This document shows, one piece after another, positions 1-11,484 of a stretch of DNA of 64,000 bases. Made by a program: the position numbers and the translations under genes. Location: assembly GCA_013397435.1 (NCBI GenBank), contig VZRG01000370.1, positions 462,506 to 526,505 of the forward strand. Reading direction: 5' to 3'. The DNA is from Erythrocercus mccallii. Its lineage: Eukaryota; Chordata; Aves; Passeriformes; Dicruridae. Positions within the stretch are counted from its first letter, which is position 1. Each line of letters starts with the position of its first letter. The notes beneath the pieces are model-generated. The model made no database searches. It was not told where the DNA came from and saw only the letters and a program-made list of their open reading frames with translations.

Positions 1-1280
1 TCTTCTCTTTCTAGCCCTGGTAAATACAGTGTCCAATTGCAAAATGCTGATATTGTACACCATGGAAAAGGCTTTTTCCCCCCTGAGTTTTATTATATAC
101 AATTGATTATACACCATTTTTCTCTCCTTCTGAAACCTGCACAATTGGACTCATGTCGCCAGAAGAACCTGCTGTTACCCAGCCCCAGGGAGAAGAAACA
201 GAGAACAGGAAGAAAGCCATGTTTTAAAGCTCTTAAAAGTTTTTTAAAAACCATTTCTCTATGAAACATCTTGCAGCTCTGTGTACCAGGGGCCTTGTGA
301 TTGTCACACAGTACTGGGGCCACCACAGCAGTGTGAGTGCACTTCTGTGTGAGCATTTCCAGGCAGAGATGAGCTCGCTGCCATCCCTCTCCCAGGCCTG
401 TTTCCTTCCATAGTCAGGGCACCAGTGTCTTCTTGCTCCTCACAATCTGCCAAGGGCCACAATGCCCCAGAAATAAGGGGGGACCAAATGAAACTCGAGA
501 ATGGAATGGGTTTGCTGAATGGAGGGTTTGACTCCTGCTCTGGAGGCTGTGGAAGAACAGAGCCTGGATAAGAGCAGAGATGTGGCAGAAGAGAGAATAT
601 CAAGCCCAGAGGTGGCTTTTTGAAGCTTGGGTTGTGCTTCATCAGCAGACTGCTCTGGTTTCCCAGTGCCAGAGGAGCTGTTGGTGTGAGCTCAGGGAGT
701 GGAGCAGTGATGGCCACACTGGGATTCATTGGCCCAGCAGTGCTGGTGCTGGTCCATCCTCCAAGGCAGCACAAGGTCTGGGCTCTCTGCACCTCACTCC
801 GCTCATAGATGGACCATGAAAGAGCAGGAGCACAGTGGGAGATGTGGCTTTAACCTCTGGGGTGAGCAGAAGAGGAGCACGGGGGATATTTTCTGGGTTG
901 CCAGAACCTCAGCAGATGCCTAAGGCCTTTTCCCTGGAGGTGGTGGCCACCTAGATGCTCTTGTGAGCCCTCCCCACTGCCACCAGCCCAGCCCCTGGCT
1001 GTGCCACCAGCAGTAGCTGGGCCCACCAGTGCCCCTGGCTCTGCACAGGTGACCACAACGTGTTGTATTTACACACAGAAGGGACCACCTGAAGCTCCAC
1101 TCCCAGCTGGGCTGAGCTACAGCCACCTCACCATCTGGCTGCTCTCTGCATCCTGCTGGCATGGAGCTGTCAGGTGAATCATCCTCACCGAGCACCAGGT
1201 GAGCTCAGAGCATCACAGGTGGTGGGAATGGCTTGAGCCTCCAGATGCTGCTGGGAGGAAAGGGGAGGATGCTAAAAATA
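1..1280. other. Intergenic DNA, nothing recognised
   Basis: No gene, RNA or repeat family is recognised here. The first 300 bases are AT-rich; 300-1260 is moderately GC-rich with few CpGs. The open frames on both strands overlap one another, are low in conserved-looking residues and have no plausible splice structure, so they are treated as chance. Confidence 0.5.
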
Positions 1281-1377
1281 TTCAATAGAATCCTAAAGTC
1301 AGGTTGGGTTGGGTCAGAAATGACCTTTAAGTTCATTCAGTGCAACACTGTGCAATAAGCAGGGACATCTTCAACTA
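1281..1377 (-). mobile_element. CR1: CR1 LINE 3'-end fragment
   Basis: The stretch opens with the tail-type motif tagaatcctaaag and continues with a gttgggttgg segment, a tgacctttaagttcat segment and agcagggacatcttcaact. This is the order found in the reverse complement of the avian CR1 3' untranslated region. The copy is 5'-truncated to about 100 bases and diverged. Family recognition is from memory; a RepeatMasker run would settle subfamily. Confidence 0.75.
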
Positions 1378-1787
1378 AAAAAACCCTCACTGACCTTATG
1401 AACACAAAAATAAGAATATGTAGAACAAGCACTGTCTTTTTTAGTGTGGGGCTTCAAGGACTGGATCAACATTTTGGTGGTTGTCGTGGGTTATTCCTTT
1501 ACAAAAATGAAAAAGGAACACAGAGGCAGCTCTTAAAGACCCAAACTAGCCTTCTTAATTGTGAGCATTTCCACAGCCTCCAACTTGTCCTCCAATCACA
1601 ATTATATATAAATATAAATGCACACACACTATCCTTACTAGCTGTAAAAATTCCCGTGGCTGGAAGTCCCCAAATCATCCTCTGGGCGTGATTAAATACA
1701 CACACAAAAATAAATAAATAAGTCAACAAACAAACAAACAAATAAATTTCTAAAGGGGAAAAAAAGCCCCAAGATTTTCTCCATTTT
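1378..1787. other. AT-rich intergenic DNA
   Basis: Nothing coding or repeat-like is recognised apart from the A-rich simple repeat at 1709-1747 listed separately. Confidence 0.5.
1709..1747. repeat. (TAAA)n/(CAAA)n microsatellite
   Basis: Three TAAA-type units are followed, after a short interruption, by five CAAA units and a return to TAAA. It is a short interrupted tetranucleotide repeat with no sign of function. Confidence 0.85.
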
Positions 1788-2027
1788 TTTTTTCTATCAC
1801 AGCTGATAAATCATTATGATTCCCCGAATTATTGCAGCATAGATCAGTATTGCCACAGCTTTTGGACACCACAGTTTTGCTACCCACGAGCGTTAAAACA
1901 CTTTGTGTGGCTGAACTGTAATTTTAGTGACTGGGAAACACTTAGGGCTTGGGAAGGAGCAGTAAATACACACCGCTGGTGCAGAGAGTGGCCTTCCAAA
2001 AAGGATTTCAGGGTCGAATGCTGTCTC
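1788..2027. promoter_or_regulatory. Candidate conserved non-coding element
   Basis: This is a repeat-free block with several homeodomain-like ATTA cores (for example aatcattatg and gaattattgc near 1810-1835) and a retained CpG in cccacgagcg. Composition and motif spacing resemble developmental enhancers in avian gene deserts. Conservation itself is not visible in a single genome, so this is a weak call. Confidence 0.3.
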
Positions 2028-2125
2028 TGTTTACCCTGTGTAAATCAGGTGGAACTCCACTAAAGCTAATAGAGGTAGTCTGGTGTCAAGCCCACGCGGA
2101 TAAAAGGATCAGGCCCTCTAAGCTT
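2028..2125. repeat. Ancient amniote interspersed repeat fragment
   Basis: The series gtgtaaatcaggtggaactc, cactaaagctaatagaggta, gtctggtgt and atcaggccc follows the order of a very common old repeat of turtle, crocodilian and bird genomes: a near-palindromic element around the phrase ccactgaagtcaatgg that ends in atcaggccc. I cannot name the family with certainty. The copy is heavily diverged, which fits an insertion older than the bird radiation. Confidence 0.5.
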
Positions 2126-2879
2126 TAAAGTTATGAGTCTTTTCAAACTGCAGATCTACTGTCATCATTTCAGTGATTACTTCTCTCTTTTTTTTTCCCC
2201 AACACACAAACATAAAATAGTAACAAGATTATCAGATTAAAGAGCCAAAGAACAGCCAGTTTATTATACTCCTGCATCTAAAAAACACTCAAATCTATAG
2301 GTTTCTTTCCCACTCTGCATCTTGAGGGGGGAGATCAGAATGTTTGTTTTTATTTGGTTTTATTTTTTTTTAACGGCAGCCTAGTATGGCTTCATAGGAA
2401 AATAAAACAGCCATAATATTATTAATTGCACGGTGCACTCAGCAAGGAAAAAACACTACCAGATCTCCAGAACAACCCTTTTGAACATTTCAACTTTAAG
2501 AAAAAAATAAAATCTTTGGTTTCTTTCTGGAGAAGAAATGAGAGGACAAACAGAATGAAAAGGACAGAGCTGTTTAAAGCTAAAAATGTACAAATGCTGC
2601 ATTCCTTCTGGGAGAGGGAAAAAAACCCACAACCCAGCACCCTCGGCACCACTAAAAATTATTTAAATCAGCGATGGTTTGCGTTAAGGGTCTCGAACAG
2701 ATTGCATAACTGTTGCACAACTAATGTGTACAAGTGTGTCACTAATTTAATTTTAATTTTACTGTATGAGTTCGTATAAGATCCCCCAGCTGTCATGTGC
2801 TCATCATCTGTCACAGAACTATCACTAAGCCATGCTGGGCTAAGACAGGATTATAAACGATGAACTGCCATGTGCTCTA
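2126..2879. other. AT-rich intergenic DNA
   Basis: This stretch is rich in A and T runs. A 117-codon open frame at 2426-2779 is K/N/F-rich as expected for AT-rich non-coding DNA and matches no known domain. No repeat family is recognised. Confidence 0.5.
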
Positions 2880-3440
2880 AATCTTCTTATTTGCCTAGCC
2901 TGGAAGGTATGCCCTGCAAAATTTGATTGGCAGCGCGCTCCATTCTGTCAATTGACTTTGAAGGCCCCTTTTACTATTGGCGGCTCTCAGTGGCCGTATT
3001 GACTGTCACCTGCTGACTCCAGCACGTGCCTGACCCCCAGCCCAGCGCCGAGGCTCCTTCCCGGCATCCCGGGGCCCGGCGCACTCCGGTGGCACGTGCG
3101 GCACACCAGGGGCATATGGCTGGGTGCAGAATGGAGCAACCGAAGCCAAGCAAGCTCCCCGCGCTGTTATTACGGCAGATGGGGGAAGCGTGGCATTCAA
3201 TATTAAGACAGATGCCACCTCCTTATTCCACCTGTCTGGAACTTGGACATGGGACAGAATGAACTGTCTGCCTAATAATTAAGGAAACAAAGAGTGCATT
3301 TATGCAGCTCAGCGGAGCTCCGGCTCTGCGGCGCATGCACGGGAATAATTGTTGGCCATAACAATAAGGAAACGTAGAGCGGGGCTCATCAGATGTTCGG
3401 ATACGTACACACAATTACAGTAGGAAACTGTACTGTTCTC
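2880..3440. promoter_or_regulatory. Candidate enhancer with two CACGTG E-boxes
   Basis: This is a repeat-free block of mixed composition with many retained CpGs, unusual for its surroundings. It contains two palindromic CACGTG E-boxes at 3023-3028 and 3093-3098. It also contains homeodomain-type cores (cctaataattaagg near 3272) and a paired SOX-like arrangement (aataattgttgg followed by ataacaataagg, about 3344-3369). CACGTG is bound by bHLH proteins of the MYC/USF and HES/HEY classes. Function is inferred from motif content only. Open frames here are on both strands and show no domain. Confidence 0.45.
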
Positions 3441-5439
3441 AGCTGCCTTTGTAGCCTTTTATTTAGGCTGGTTGTGTATTAAGTGAAACAAGTTGGCTGG
3501 CATTATTACTATTATAAATAAGGCTTTAAAATTACAGTGAAGTTCCCGAAATAACAAAGCGCCTACCGTTCCCCCTAACAGTCCCTGCTGCTGTTGTGCT
3601 GTGCCCTTTCTTGCAAATTTGCTCTTTGCTTCTCAGTAGTCAACTGTTTCTGTAGCAGCCAGAGAGAAGAAAAACATTCCTTCCAGGACCACTATTATTT
3701 TCGAGTATTTTTACACAACAATTTGCCTCTTTCTTTGGCGTTGTTAAAAAAAAAAAAGAAATGAGAAAAAAAAAGATAACTGTGTAAAAAAGAAGGTCTG
3801 GCTTCTTGGCATTTGTGCTATGTTACATTTCTCTTATTTAATCCCGCTTAATTTGGAACCAATTACGGTTGGACCCGCCGTGCTTTGTGGTGGGAATGGT
3901 TGTGCTGGGGAGGGCTCGATCCTTCCCGGGTTGGAGCCTGGGCTCGGGGTGGCAGCAGGGCTGGGATGGTGGCCCTGGCCACGCCGTGCCATGGCCCTGG
4001 TGCAGCCCGCGTGTCCCCAGGACCGCGCAGAGTTTGGGGTCTGGGGTTGTGGCATGGGCTCAGCAGCACCTCTGTGTTGGCCAGGCTTGGGTCTGAGGCA
4101 TCCCAAGCGGCTGGCCCGAGGTATTGACCCCATTTTCAGAGTGAATTCCTCCCTCCTAAGGGAAACCCTAACCATGGAAAAATCCAGCGCTGCTGCTGGC
4201 AGCACCAGTCTCCCCATTCAAGCCCCCGAGTTCAGTGGAATTAGGTGCTTGCACACAAAACTGAGCAGGTGCGGGTGTGTTGGCTGGGCAGAGACATTTC
4301 TCTGTAGAAGCAATATGCAATTAATGCCTATGATTGAGGACCTAAAGTAATCCAGGAGGTATTTTTAGTATCTACTTACCTACCTCCGACCCTCTTTTAA
4401 ATGCCTTGCACTGATGTGATCACGCCCATCCTTAAATCTTTCTAATTAATTTTGTTCTCTTTTGACTGAATGAATTCAAAGGCAGCTTAAAAAAATCATC
4501 TGTGTGTCTGTCCCAGGATTTATCTGTAGATGGCAATTGGAACAGAGATGAATAAGTTGCAGAGAATGAAAATGCAGGAGCAAGTGTTAAGGGCATGTTT
4601 ACTGTGTGTACATTATATACAAGATTAAGGACAAGCAGAGTGCCTATTGTCTCAGCAAGCCATGAAAATGGGCTTTTATGTTTATGTAGATACATTTGTA
4701 TATACACACTGGTAGATATATATATAATCTCTACAAATAAAAATGAATAATTGAAAATTTTAAGGTAGAAAGATCATGTGCACACCACAAGCAAAGCTTG
4801 GTCCTCACATATATGTGCACATACAAGTATATACACTCATTTAGACACATATACATTTAAATATTTACAGTATAACGTGACTAATTAAACATCGTAGATG
4901 GGTGTGGGTATTTAAATATATACACAGACAGGCATGCTGAAACTGCTGTAGTTCTGTAATAATTCTGTAATTCTGCAATCATGAGCTGTTCTAAATTTCT
5001 CTTTTCTAATTTATAACAGATGTAGTTATACCAGACAGCTCGTCCTCAGGAAAAAAAAACAACTACCAGATGTATCAGACTCTCCAAAGCACAGAAACCA
5101 CATGCAACAAATTGCAAAAAGTAATCAAAGCCCAAACTTTTTTTTTTTTTGGTAGTACTAGAAAAGGCAGCATTAAAAAAGACACAGATACATGTTACAA
5201 GATGAGGATCAATTTGAAAAGATCTCACAATATCTGTTACCAAGAGCTTTGTTAATCTTTAAAAACCTAGAATGATTATTTATACAGGAGCTGTGAATTA
5301 ACCAGGCTCTAATAAATAGCTCACAGGCACGTGTGTCAAGATTGTGCTTTTTGTTTTTATATGTGTCTGCATTTCAGAAAAAAAAAAAAAAGAAAAAAAA
5401 AGAAGCTATTATTTGTTGATTTTTTTTTTCTGTAACAAT
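3441..5439. other. AT-rich intergenic DNA with a GC-rich patch
   Basis: AT-rich sequence with A-runs at about 3746-3775 and 5379-5403 and ATATA-rich stretches near 4690-4725 and 4805-4870. A GC-richer patch at 3865-4230 carries overlapping open frames on both strands. The longest is 176 codons at 3820-4350; none resembles a known protein. No repeat family is recognised. Confidence 0.5.
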
Positions 5440-5775
5440 TATTTCAAATTAAAAGCCCATCTGACGAAAGGCATATGGATGGAGAGGGGGTTCAGTCCTA
5501 ATTGAACAAACCAGGACTCGTGAGGTTAATTACAGATATTAACGCTGTTGTTCTTCAGCTTCTTGCCCTCACGAAGGCTCCAGCTTCCAAATGACCTGGC
5601 TCCAACAATAAGACTCTCTTTAGCCCATTAACTAATTGATAAAAATGTGAGTGTTTAGAATGAGTCTAATTAAATCACCGAGCCTTACAATTACGAGTCC
5701 ATTTGGTAGCTGTCGGGAGATGGGTAACCTCAGCTGGCATTGTAGGCGAATAAAAGATAAAAATAAAAGGGAGCT
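5440..5775. promoter_or_regulatory. Candidate homeodomain-rich conserved non-coding element
   Basis: The block has four homeodomain cores: TAATTG at 5499-5504, TTAATTA at 5526-5532, TAATTG at 5633-5638 and TAATTA at 5667-5672. It is repeat-free and retains CpGs (tgacgaaagg, aacgctg, tcacgaagg, caccgagcc, ttacgagtcc, gtcgggag) in an otherwise CpG-poor AT-rich setting. That combination is typical of deeply conserved enhancers near developmental transcription-factor genes. No target gene lies in the window. Confidence 0.5.
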
Positions 5776-6299
5776 TAACCAAAGATCATTTTGAAAGCTG
5801 TTCATTTGAAGACAAAGTACACATTTGCCTGAAATGTATACATACACCACTTCAGACTAGCACAGTGTCTTGAAAAGAAAATGGAGCGTTTAGCAATCAT
5901 GATTTTTTTTTTTTCCAGGGCATGCATGAAATTCTCAACAGGCTGTGTGATGGAATGAGCTGCTTTTATAATCATTTCTGAGTTACGGGGAATACCCAGA
6001 TGCTTTAAGAGTGCCCAAACTGTTGATACCAGGTACCTGTATGTTATTAACAATTTCTTCTCTCGTTTTTTCATAACTGCAAACTCTCTACAGTCTCTGT
6101 GTTCCCGTTCTGGTTGTGGCTGCTGCTGCAGGGACAGGCACCAGTTTTGAGGGGTCCCACTGGTGACAGAGAGGCAGATTTGCTCACACACAGCACAGGT
6201 GCCCTCAGTGAGAGAGCTGGAAAATGCCTGGTCTGTGAAGGTCCCTGTTGAGGTTGTGCCTAATGTCCTAAGCATCACGGGCAATTTTCATCTCACTGT
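5776..6299. other. Intergenic DNA, nothing recognised
   Basis: AT-rich with one T-run near 5904. A 160-codon open frame on the minus strand (5802-6284) has no recognisable domain and no splice support. Confidence 0.45.
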
Positions 6300-6810
6300 G
6301 TCAGGCAGAGATTTAGATCTAAAAAAAGGACGGAGAGGTGGGTGACAAGGTTTGCTGAAGTAATGGCTTCCACAGAAGGAATCCTAAACTGCCAAAGCCT
6401 GTACAGGTCAAAAAAGAAAAGAGGGAAGTCGGATATGACAAGAACCTTTAATATAAAAAGAGGGATGGAGAAGGTGACCAGGAATGAGGATGCACTGTCT
6501 CATGAGCAGTGCCAACCACAATGATGGATTCCAAAACAAATGAATGAGGTCACGTTTTTTGCTGTTAAGCTGCTGAACTCATTGCCAAAGGAAGTTTTGG
6601 ATGCCAAAAGTTTAAATCATAAAGCTCCTAAACCAATCAATGGAACAAAAATCCATCCCAGATAATAAATGCAAAGACACTGTCTCTGTCTTGGGAAGTC
6701 TCTGAGCTGCACATGTCTGGAAAATGGAACAAAATATAGGGGAATTTTCACTGTCTACTCTGCCCTTGTTGTCTGCAGCCATTACCAGTAGCAAGATGCT
6801 GGGATGAACT
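6300..6810 (+). mobile_element. CR1: Old CR1 LINE copy, 3' region
   Basis: The segment ctgaactcattgccaaagga, then gttttggatgccaaaagttt, then a ccatcc segment, and tctctgagctgcacatgtctgg follow the 3' region of an old CR1 subfamily in sense orientation. In intact copies that region reads as a contributing 'goods-delivery' UTR with ctgtggaactcattgcca and ggatgctaaaagttta motifs. The copy is much more diverged than the CR1 tails elsewhere in this window, so it belongs to an older burst. Its 5' boundary is uncertain. Confidence 0.65.
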
Positions 6811-7587
6811 GGGATTTTTTTAGTTCTCTCCAAGACTGCAGTTTGTAGAGTGTTAAGGTGCTCCAAAGTTACTGGGCTGTAAAAAAGCACATCCAGAATG
6901 GTGTCAGAGGCACTCAGAGGGACTGGAAGGAGTTTGCACAGCCCATGCACAGCAGAGAGGGAGGAGACAAAGCTCATCGTGTTAGTGAATAATGGGGACT
7001 GTGCTTTGGACAATCTGAAATATGGCCAGGGAGTGAACTGCACTTCTGGCATGTTTTGGCTCCCTGCATCTCTCCAAGGCAGGTGGCTGGAGCCCACCAA
7101 GGTTTGTTTCTGCTCACTGATGAAATGGCCAGCACAATGATTTGGAGGTAGTCATGTGTGGACTGGGAGTCCCTTCCCTCAGGGAATGCCTTCCCATTAT
7201 TTCCCAGGATGGAAATCTTTAAAAGCCAAATCACAGCAAGACAAGAAAATCCCAAACAAGTTTCTGTGTCAGTACAAAGAAATCCCCCTTCTTGCTGCTT
7301 GGCCTCTTTCACTGACTGTCAAAACATAATTTTGAGGATATTCAGGGAACTTGGAGGATGAAATAGTGGAGGTGCATGGCTTGATCCCATAGAGTGCTTC
7401 ACATCAGCATGAACACCAAGTTCACTAAGTCACAGCTCTCAGGCGTCCTCGACTGCAAGTGCTTTCTGCACAAGCAGGAAAAATATCTGTGCCATGTTAA
7501 AAGAACAGAAGAAGCCAACCCTCATCTTCCTTTCTCACAGCCTCTCAAATAATTCTTCTTTGGATAAGGAAGTGTAGCTCAAAGATT
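6811..7587. other. Intergenic DNA, nothing recognised
   Basis: Mixed composition without recognised repeats. Open frames on both strands (for example 6612-7100 minus, which partly translates the CR1 copy) look like chance frames. Confidence 0.45.
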
Positions 7588-7755
7588 ATAGAATCACAGA
7601 ATGGCTTGGGTTGGAAGGGACCTTAAGGAACATCCAGTTCCTACACCCTGCAGGGACACCTTCCACTGTCCCAGGTTGCTCCAAGCCCCATCCAACCTGG
7701 CCTTGGACACTTTCAGGGATGGGGCAGCCACAGCTTCTCTGGGCAACCAAGATAA
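7588..7755 (-). mobile_element. CR1: CR1 LINE 3' end, relatively young
   Basis: Begins with tagaatcacagaatggctt and runs through gggttggaagggacctta, cagggacaccttccactgtc, gctccaagccccatcc and cagggatggggcagcca before stopping abruptly after ttctctgggcaacc. This is the reverse-complemented 3' end of avian CR1 in close to consensus form. The copy is 5'-truncated to about 165 bases, as is usual for CR1. Reading it as protein on the plus strand gives the frame at 7611-7820, which is therefore spurious. Confidence 0.92.
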
Positions 7756-9162
7756 GCACTGATCTTTCTCTTTGTTCTTCTTCTCCTGCTTCCTCCTGTC
7801 TCCACATAATGTTCTTGTAGACGCCCCTCCCCATTTTAATTGTGAGAAAACTCCTCTTTAATTCCCAGGCTTTGGTTCAGGCTCCACAAAGCAACAGGCT
7901 GTTAATAGAGATCCTTATCCAAGCAGGGCACCAGCCGTGTGGCCACGGAGCTGGGCTCAGATGGCATTTCAGGTGTTGTGAGGAGGCAAGGCAGAAAAGC
8001 AGACTTGGATCTAGCCAGGGCTTAGTTCATTTCCGGCTTTATCGATATTTAACCAGTCTTGGACAGGACCCAGGAGGGAGCTGGCAGCCAGTTCAGAGCA
8101 TGGAGCACAGGTGTGATGTACTCCTGCCAGTTTGCCTTGCTCCCAAAATGGGCAGCTGTGCTCTGCTCTGCTGGATGAGGCTTCCAAGCAGCCTTCCAGG
8201 GTAGCCCAAGGTAGAGCCTGCATCCTTAGATTAGCCTTGGAATGGCAGGGACAAGGATAACCTGGAGAAACGAGGTCTCCTGAGTGGACCAGAATGAGAG
8301 AGCAATTCCAGACATTGCTGCTGTTGGGGTGTCCAGGAGAGGGGCTGCACCCGCTCACAAACCCCTTGGAGAGAAAAGGATGGGAGCCTTTTAACAGAGG
8401 GAGCAGAGCTGTGTTCCAATCCTTCAGGACTGTCTCGCTCTGCCAAGCACCAGGGCTTCTGCCCGCTCTGGATTGACCCTCAGCCAAATGGCAGAGATCC
8501 ACGGCTCTGCCTCAGCCAGGATCTGGGAGAGGGGGGAATGGCCCAGCCAGGCAGGGGGAACTGAGGCACAGAGCTGGGGCCGTGGCACGGAGAGCTCTGC
8601 TGCCCCTCTGCAGGGAGTTCACACATCTTTGGAGGAATAGAAATGGCAAGAGCGAGTCTGGTGGGATGGGAGAAGCTGGGAAGGGAGGGGGTTCTGGTCT
8701 AGCTTCTGACAGGATGGAGGGGTTGAGCTGAGGCCCCTTGAGCTGCACTCCAGATGTCTGTGTAGGCACTGACACCGAGACAAAAATCTCCGTGAAACTT
8801 AATTAATTAGTCAAGAGATTTTGGTCTATTTTTCATCCAAACCTAAGAATTGGGGCTGAATGAAATGTATTTTTCTTATTTTTCACCTGCCCAAACTTTC
8901 CTAAAATTATTTCACAGCAGAGATACAGCTTTTGATAAAAAAGAAAAAAAATAACATTTTTAAGAATGAGATTTTGTGCCTTGTTCTGAGGGCCAGCGGA
9001 AAGAAGAGAGGATCTGTCAGCCAATGGGACACAGGCTGATATTTCCCAATTATTCACATTTTCTTCCAGTGGTGAAGGCTACTTTCAAGTGGGAAGAGAA
9101 CTTTATAAAGCCCAACATGCTGTAAATGGGCTTTTGTGAAAAGCCTTGCAAGATGGAAAGGA
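7756..9162. other. Intergenic DNA, nothing recognised
   Basis: Moderately GC-rich to 8770, then AT-rich. The open frames at 7842-8204 plus and 8011-8502 minus overlap each other and have no known domain. No repeat family is recognised. Confidence 0.45.
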
Positions 9163-9206
9163 AAGAAGGGAAGGGAAGGGAAGGGAAGGGAAGGGAAGGG
9201 AAGGGA
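9163..9206. repeat. (GGGAA)n simple repeat running into gap
   Basis: At least eight perfect GGGAA units end exactly at the first N of the gap, so the array is longer than shown. Purine-only pentanucleotide arrays are hard to sequence, which probably explains the gap. Confidence 0.95.
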
Positions 9207-9994
9207 NNNNNNNNNNNNNNNNNNNNNNNNNNNNNNNNNNNNNNNNNNNNNNNNNNNNNNNNNNNNNNNNNNNNNNNNNNNNNNNNNNNNNNNNNNNNNN
9301 NNNNNNNNNNNNNNNNNNNNNNNNNNNNNNNNNNNNNNNNNNNNNNNNNNNNNNNNNNNNNNNNNNNNNNNNNNNNNNNNNNNNNNNNNNNNNNNNNNNN
9401 NNNNNNNNNNNNNNNNNNNNNNNNNNNNNNNNNNNNNNNNNNNNNNNNNNNNNNNNNNNNNNNNNNNNNNNNNNNNNNNNNNNNNNNNNNNNNNNNNNNN
9501 NNNNNNNNNNNNNNNNNNNNNNNNNNNNNNNNNNNNNNNNNNNNNNNNNNNNNNNNNNNNNNNNNNNNNNNNNNNNNNNNNNNNNNNNNNNNNNNNNNNN
9601 NNNNNNNNNNNNNNNNNNNNNNNNNNNNNNNNNNNNNNNNNNNNNNNNNNNNNNNNNNNNNNNNNNNNNNNNNNNNNNNNNNNNNNNNNNNNNNNNNNNN
9701 NNNNNNNNNNNNNNNNNNNNNNNNNNNNNNNNNNNNNNNNNNNNNNNNNNNNNNNNNNNNNNNNNNNNNNNNNNNNNNNNNNNNNNNNNNNNNNNNNNNN
9801 NNNNNNNNNNNNNNNNNNNNNNNNNNNNNNNNNNNNNNNNNNNNNNNNNNNNNNNNNNNNNNNNNNNNNNNNNNNNNNNNNNNNNNNNNNNNNNNNNNNN
9901 NNNNNNNNNNNNNNNNNNNNNNNNNNNNNNNNNNNNNNNNNNNNNNNNNNNNNNNNNNNNNNNNNNNNNNNNNNNNNNNNNNNNNNNNNNNNNN
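9207..9994. other. Assembly gap (788 Ns)
   Basis: Unresolved sequence. The left edge is inside a GGGAA array; the right edge resumes in non-repetitive sequence. Gap length may be an estimate. Confidence 0.99.
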
Positions 9995-11484
9995 TTTTCT
10001 GAGTTAGGTGATGGACTCCTGCAAGAATTGGTGCCTGGAACAGCATCCTTTTCCTATTTCAGGAGTAACCCCCTCCTTAAACCTCTCATATCCCTTCCTG
10101 CAGACCCCCCATGCAGCTCCTCCTCTACACAGCTCCCACCTGCCTCCTGCTCTGCCACATCGCTCCTGTCACCAGAGCCACAGCTCTGGTGGCTGAAATG
10201 ACAGCACTGCAGAGCAGAGGGCTGAGATGAAGGCTGGCCACTCAGCAGTCTGCCTCGTCCTAGGGAACTCGAGCAGTTTCAGCTTGATTGGATTTCATCA
10301 CCTTGGATCACACACAGGATTGTGTCCCAGGTGTCAATGGAAAAGCATTAAAACAGAGAAAGACACATGATACAGCTCAGCCACTGATTGAATCTCAGCC
10401 ACAGAGCTGCCAAGAGAAGACATCTTCTGCACAGTAAAAAAATCTCAGTTTTCCAGGCAGAGGGGATGCAATACAGGAGGCTGAAGAATGGGTATGTGCA
10501 GGGGGGGAGCAAAATAATTTAGAAATGTTTGCAGCAATATCTGAATTGAAGCCCTACCCTGCAAGTCACTGTTTTAAAGATAAAGAAACTATTCACAGAT
10601 ATAAAGTTCCAGACCTGGGCACATCTGGCATAAGGGCAGGGTAATAAAGAAATGGCCCATTAAGGAATGAAATGCTTCTTTAGCATCGACCAGGCCTTCT
10701 GCTTTATTTCAGGACTTATCAAAATAATTGCTTGGTAACATACTAAACAAATATTAGTGTGCATTCCACCGTAGGTTCAGGGGAATGAAGAGAACAGGTT
10801 TCAATTTTAAGCACAACATCACATCCTCATCCTGTAGTCAACACAGGTCGTGAGCCAGTGACATTGGTAGGTCTTCAAACTGCAAGATTCAAGGACACAG
10901 ATCAGAGAGTTCCACATTTATATTTTAGGGTTTTTTATACCGTATTACCCTCACAGGACTGGCCAGGCTGAGAAAATACTGAATACAATATCTAGATACA
11001 TTTAAAACCAGTTTTCCTCCATCCACCAGCCAAAACTGACTTGCTCCTGACTTAACTTTCAAAGATAATCAGCAAATTCCAAAATCTTGGGTGAGGTTTG
11101 CACAGTCTTTTAGAAGGCCTTGTTTTCAACCTGTCAAAGGCAAGGAAACACTGAGAAATTCCTTTTCAGAGGTAGATGGAAGTTGATTTAGCTATGGGGA
11201 ACAAATGAGCGTGTGCTGCATGCATAGGCACACACACACAGATTGTGAAGGTATAAAATATTCTCCCAGCAAGTCCAAAACACTTTCTCCTGCTCTGTGC
11301 AAAAGAGGAGAAGATCCAAGCAGCCATTCCTAACACACAGAAACTCTGCAGGCATCTGCCCAGACTTTTAAAAAATCACTCCCTTGGTTTCATCTTTTCC
11401 TCCTCATGCCCAAGCCCCATCCCTCTGCTCTGCTGCAGTGGGTCTCTGCAGCAGCTCTCTCTGCCTGCAGGCCTGCCCATCTGC
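9995..11484. other. Intergenic DNA, nothing recognised
   Basis: No gene or repeat family is recognised. A modest run near 10650-10760 contains homeodomain-like cores but is too weak to list as an element. Confidence 0.45.

Noticed and set aside
3820..4350. 176-codon open frame with an overlapping 127-codon minus-strand frame
   Set aside because: Both arise from a GC-rich patch; neither has domain features.
9054..10201. Open frames of 288-351 codons across the gap
   Set aside because: They exist only because Ns were read as open; more than 80 percent of each is X.
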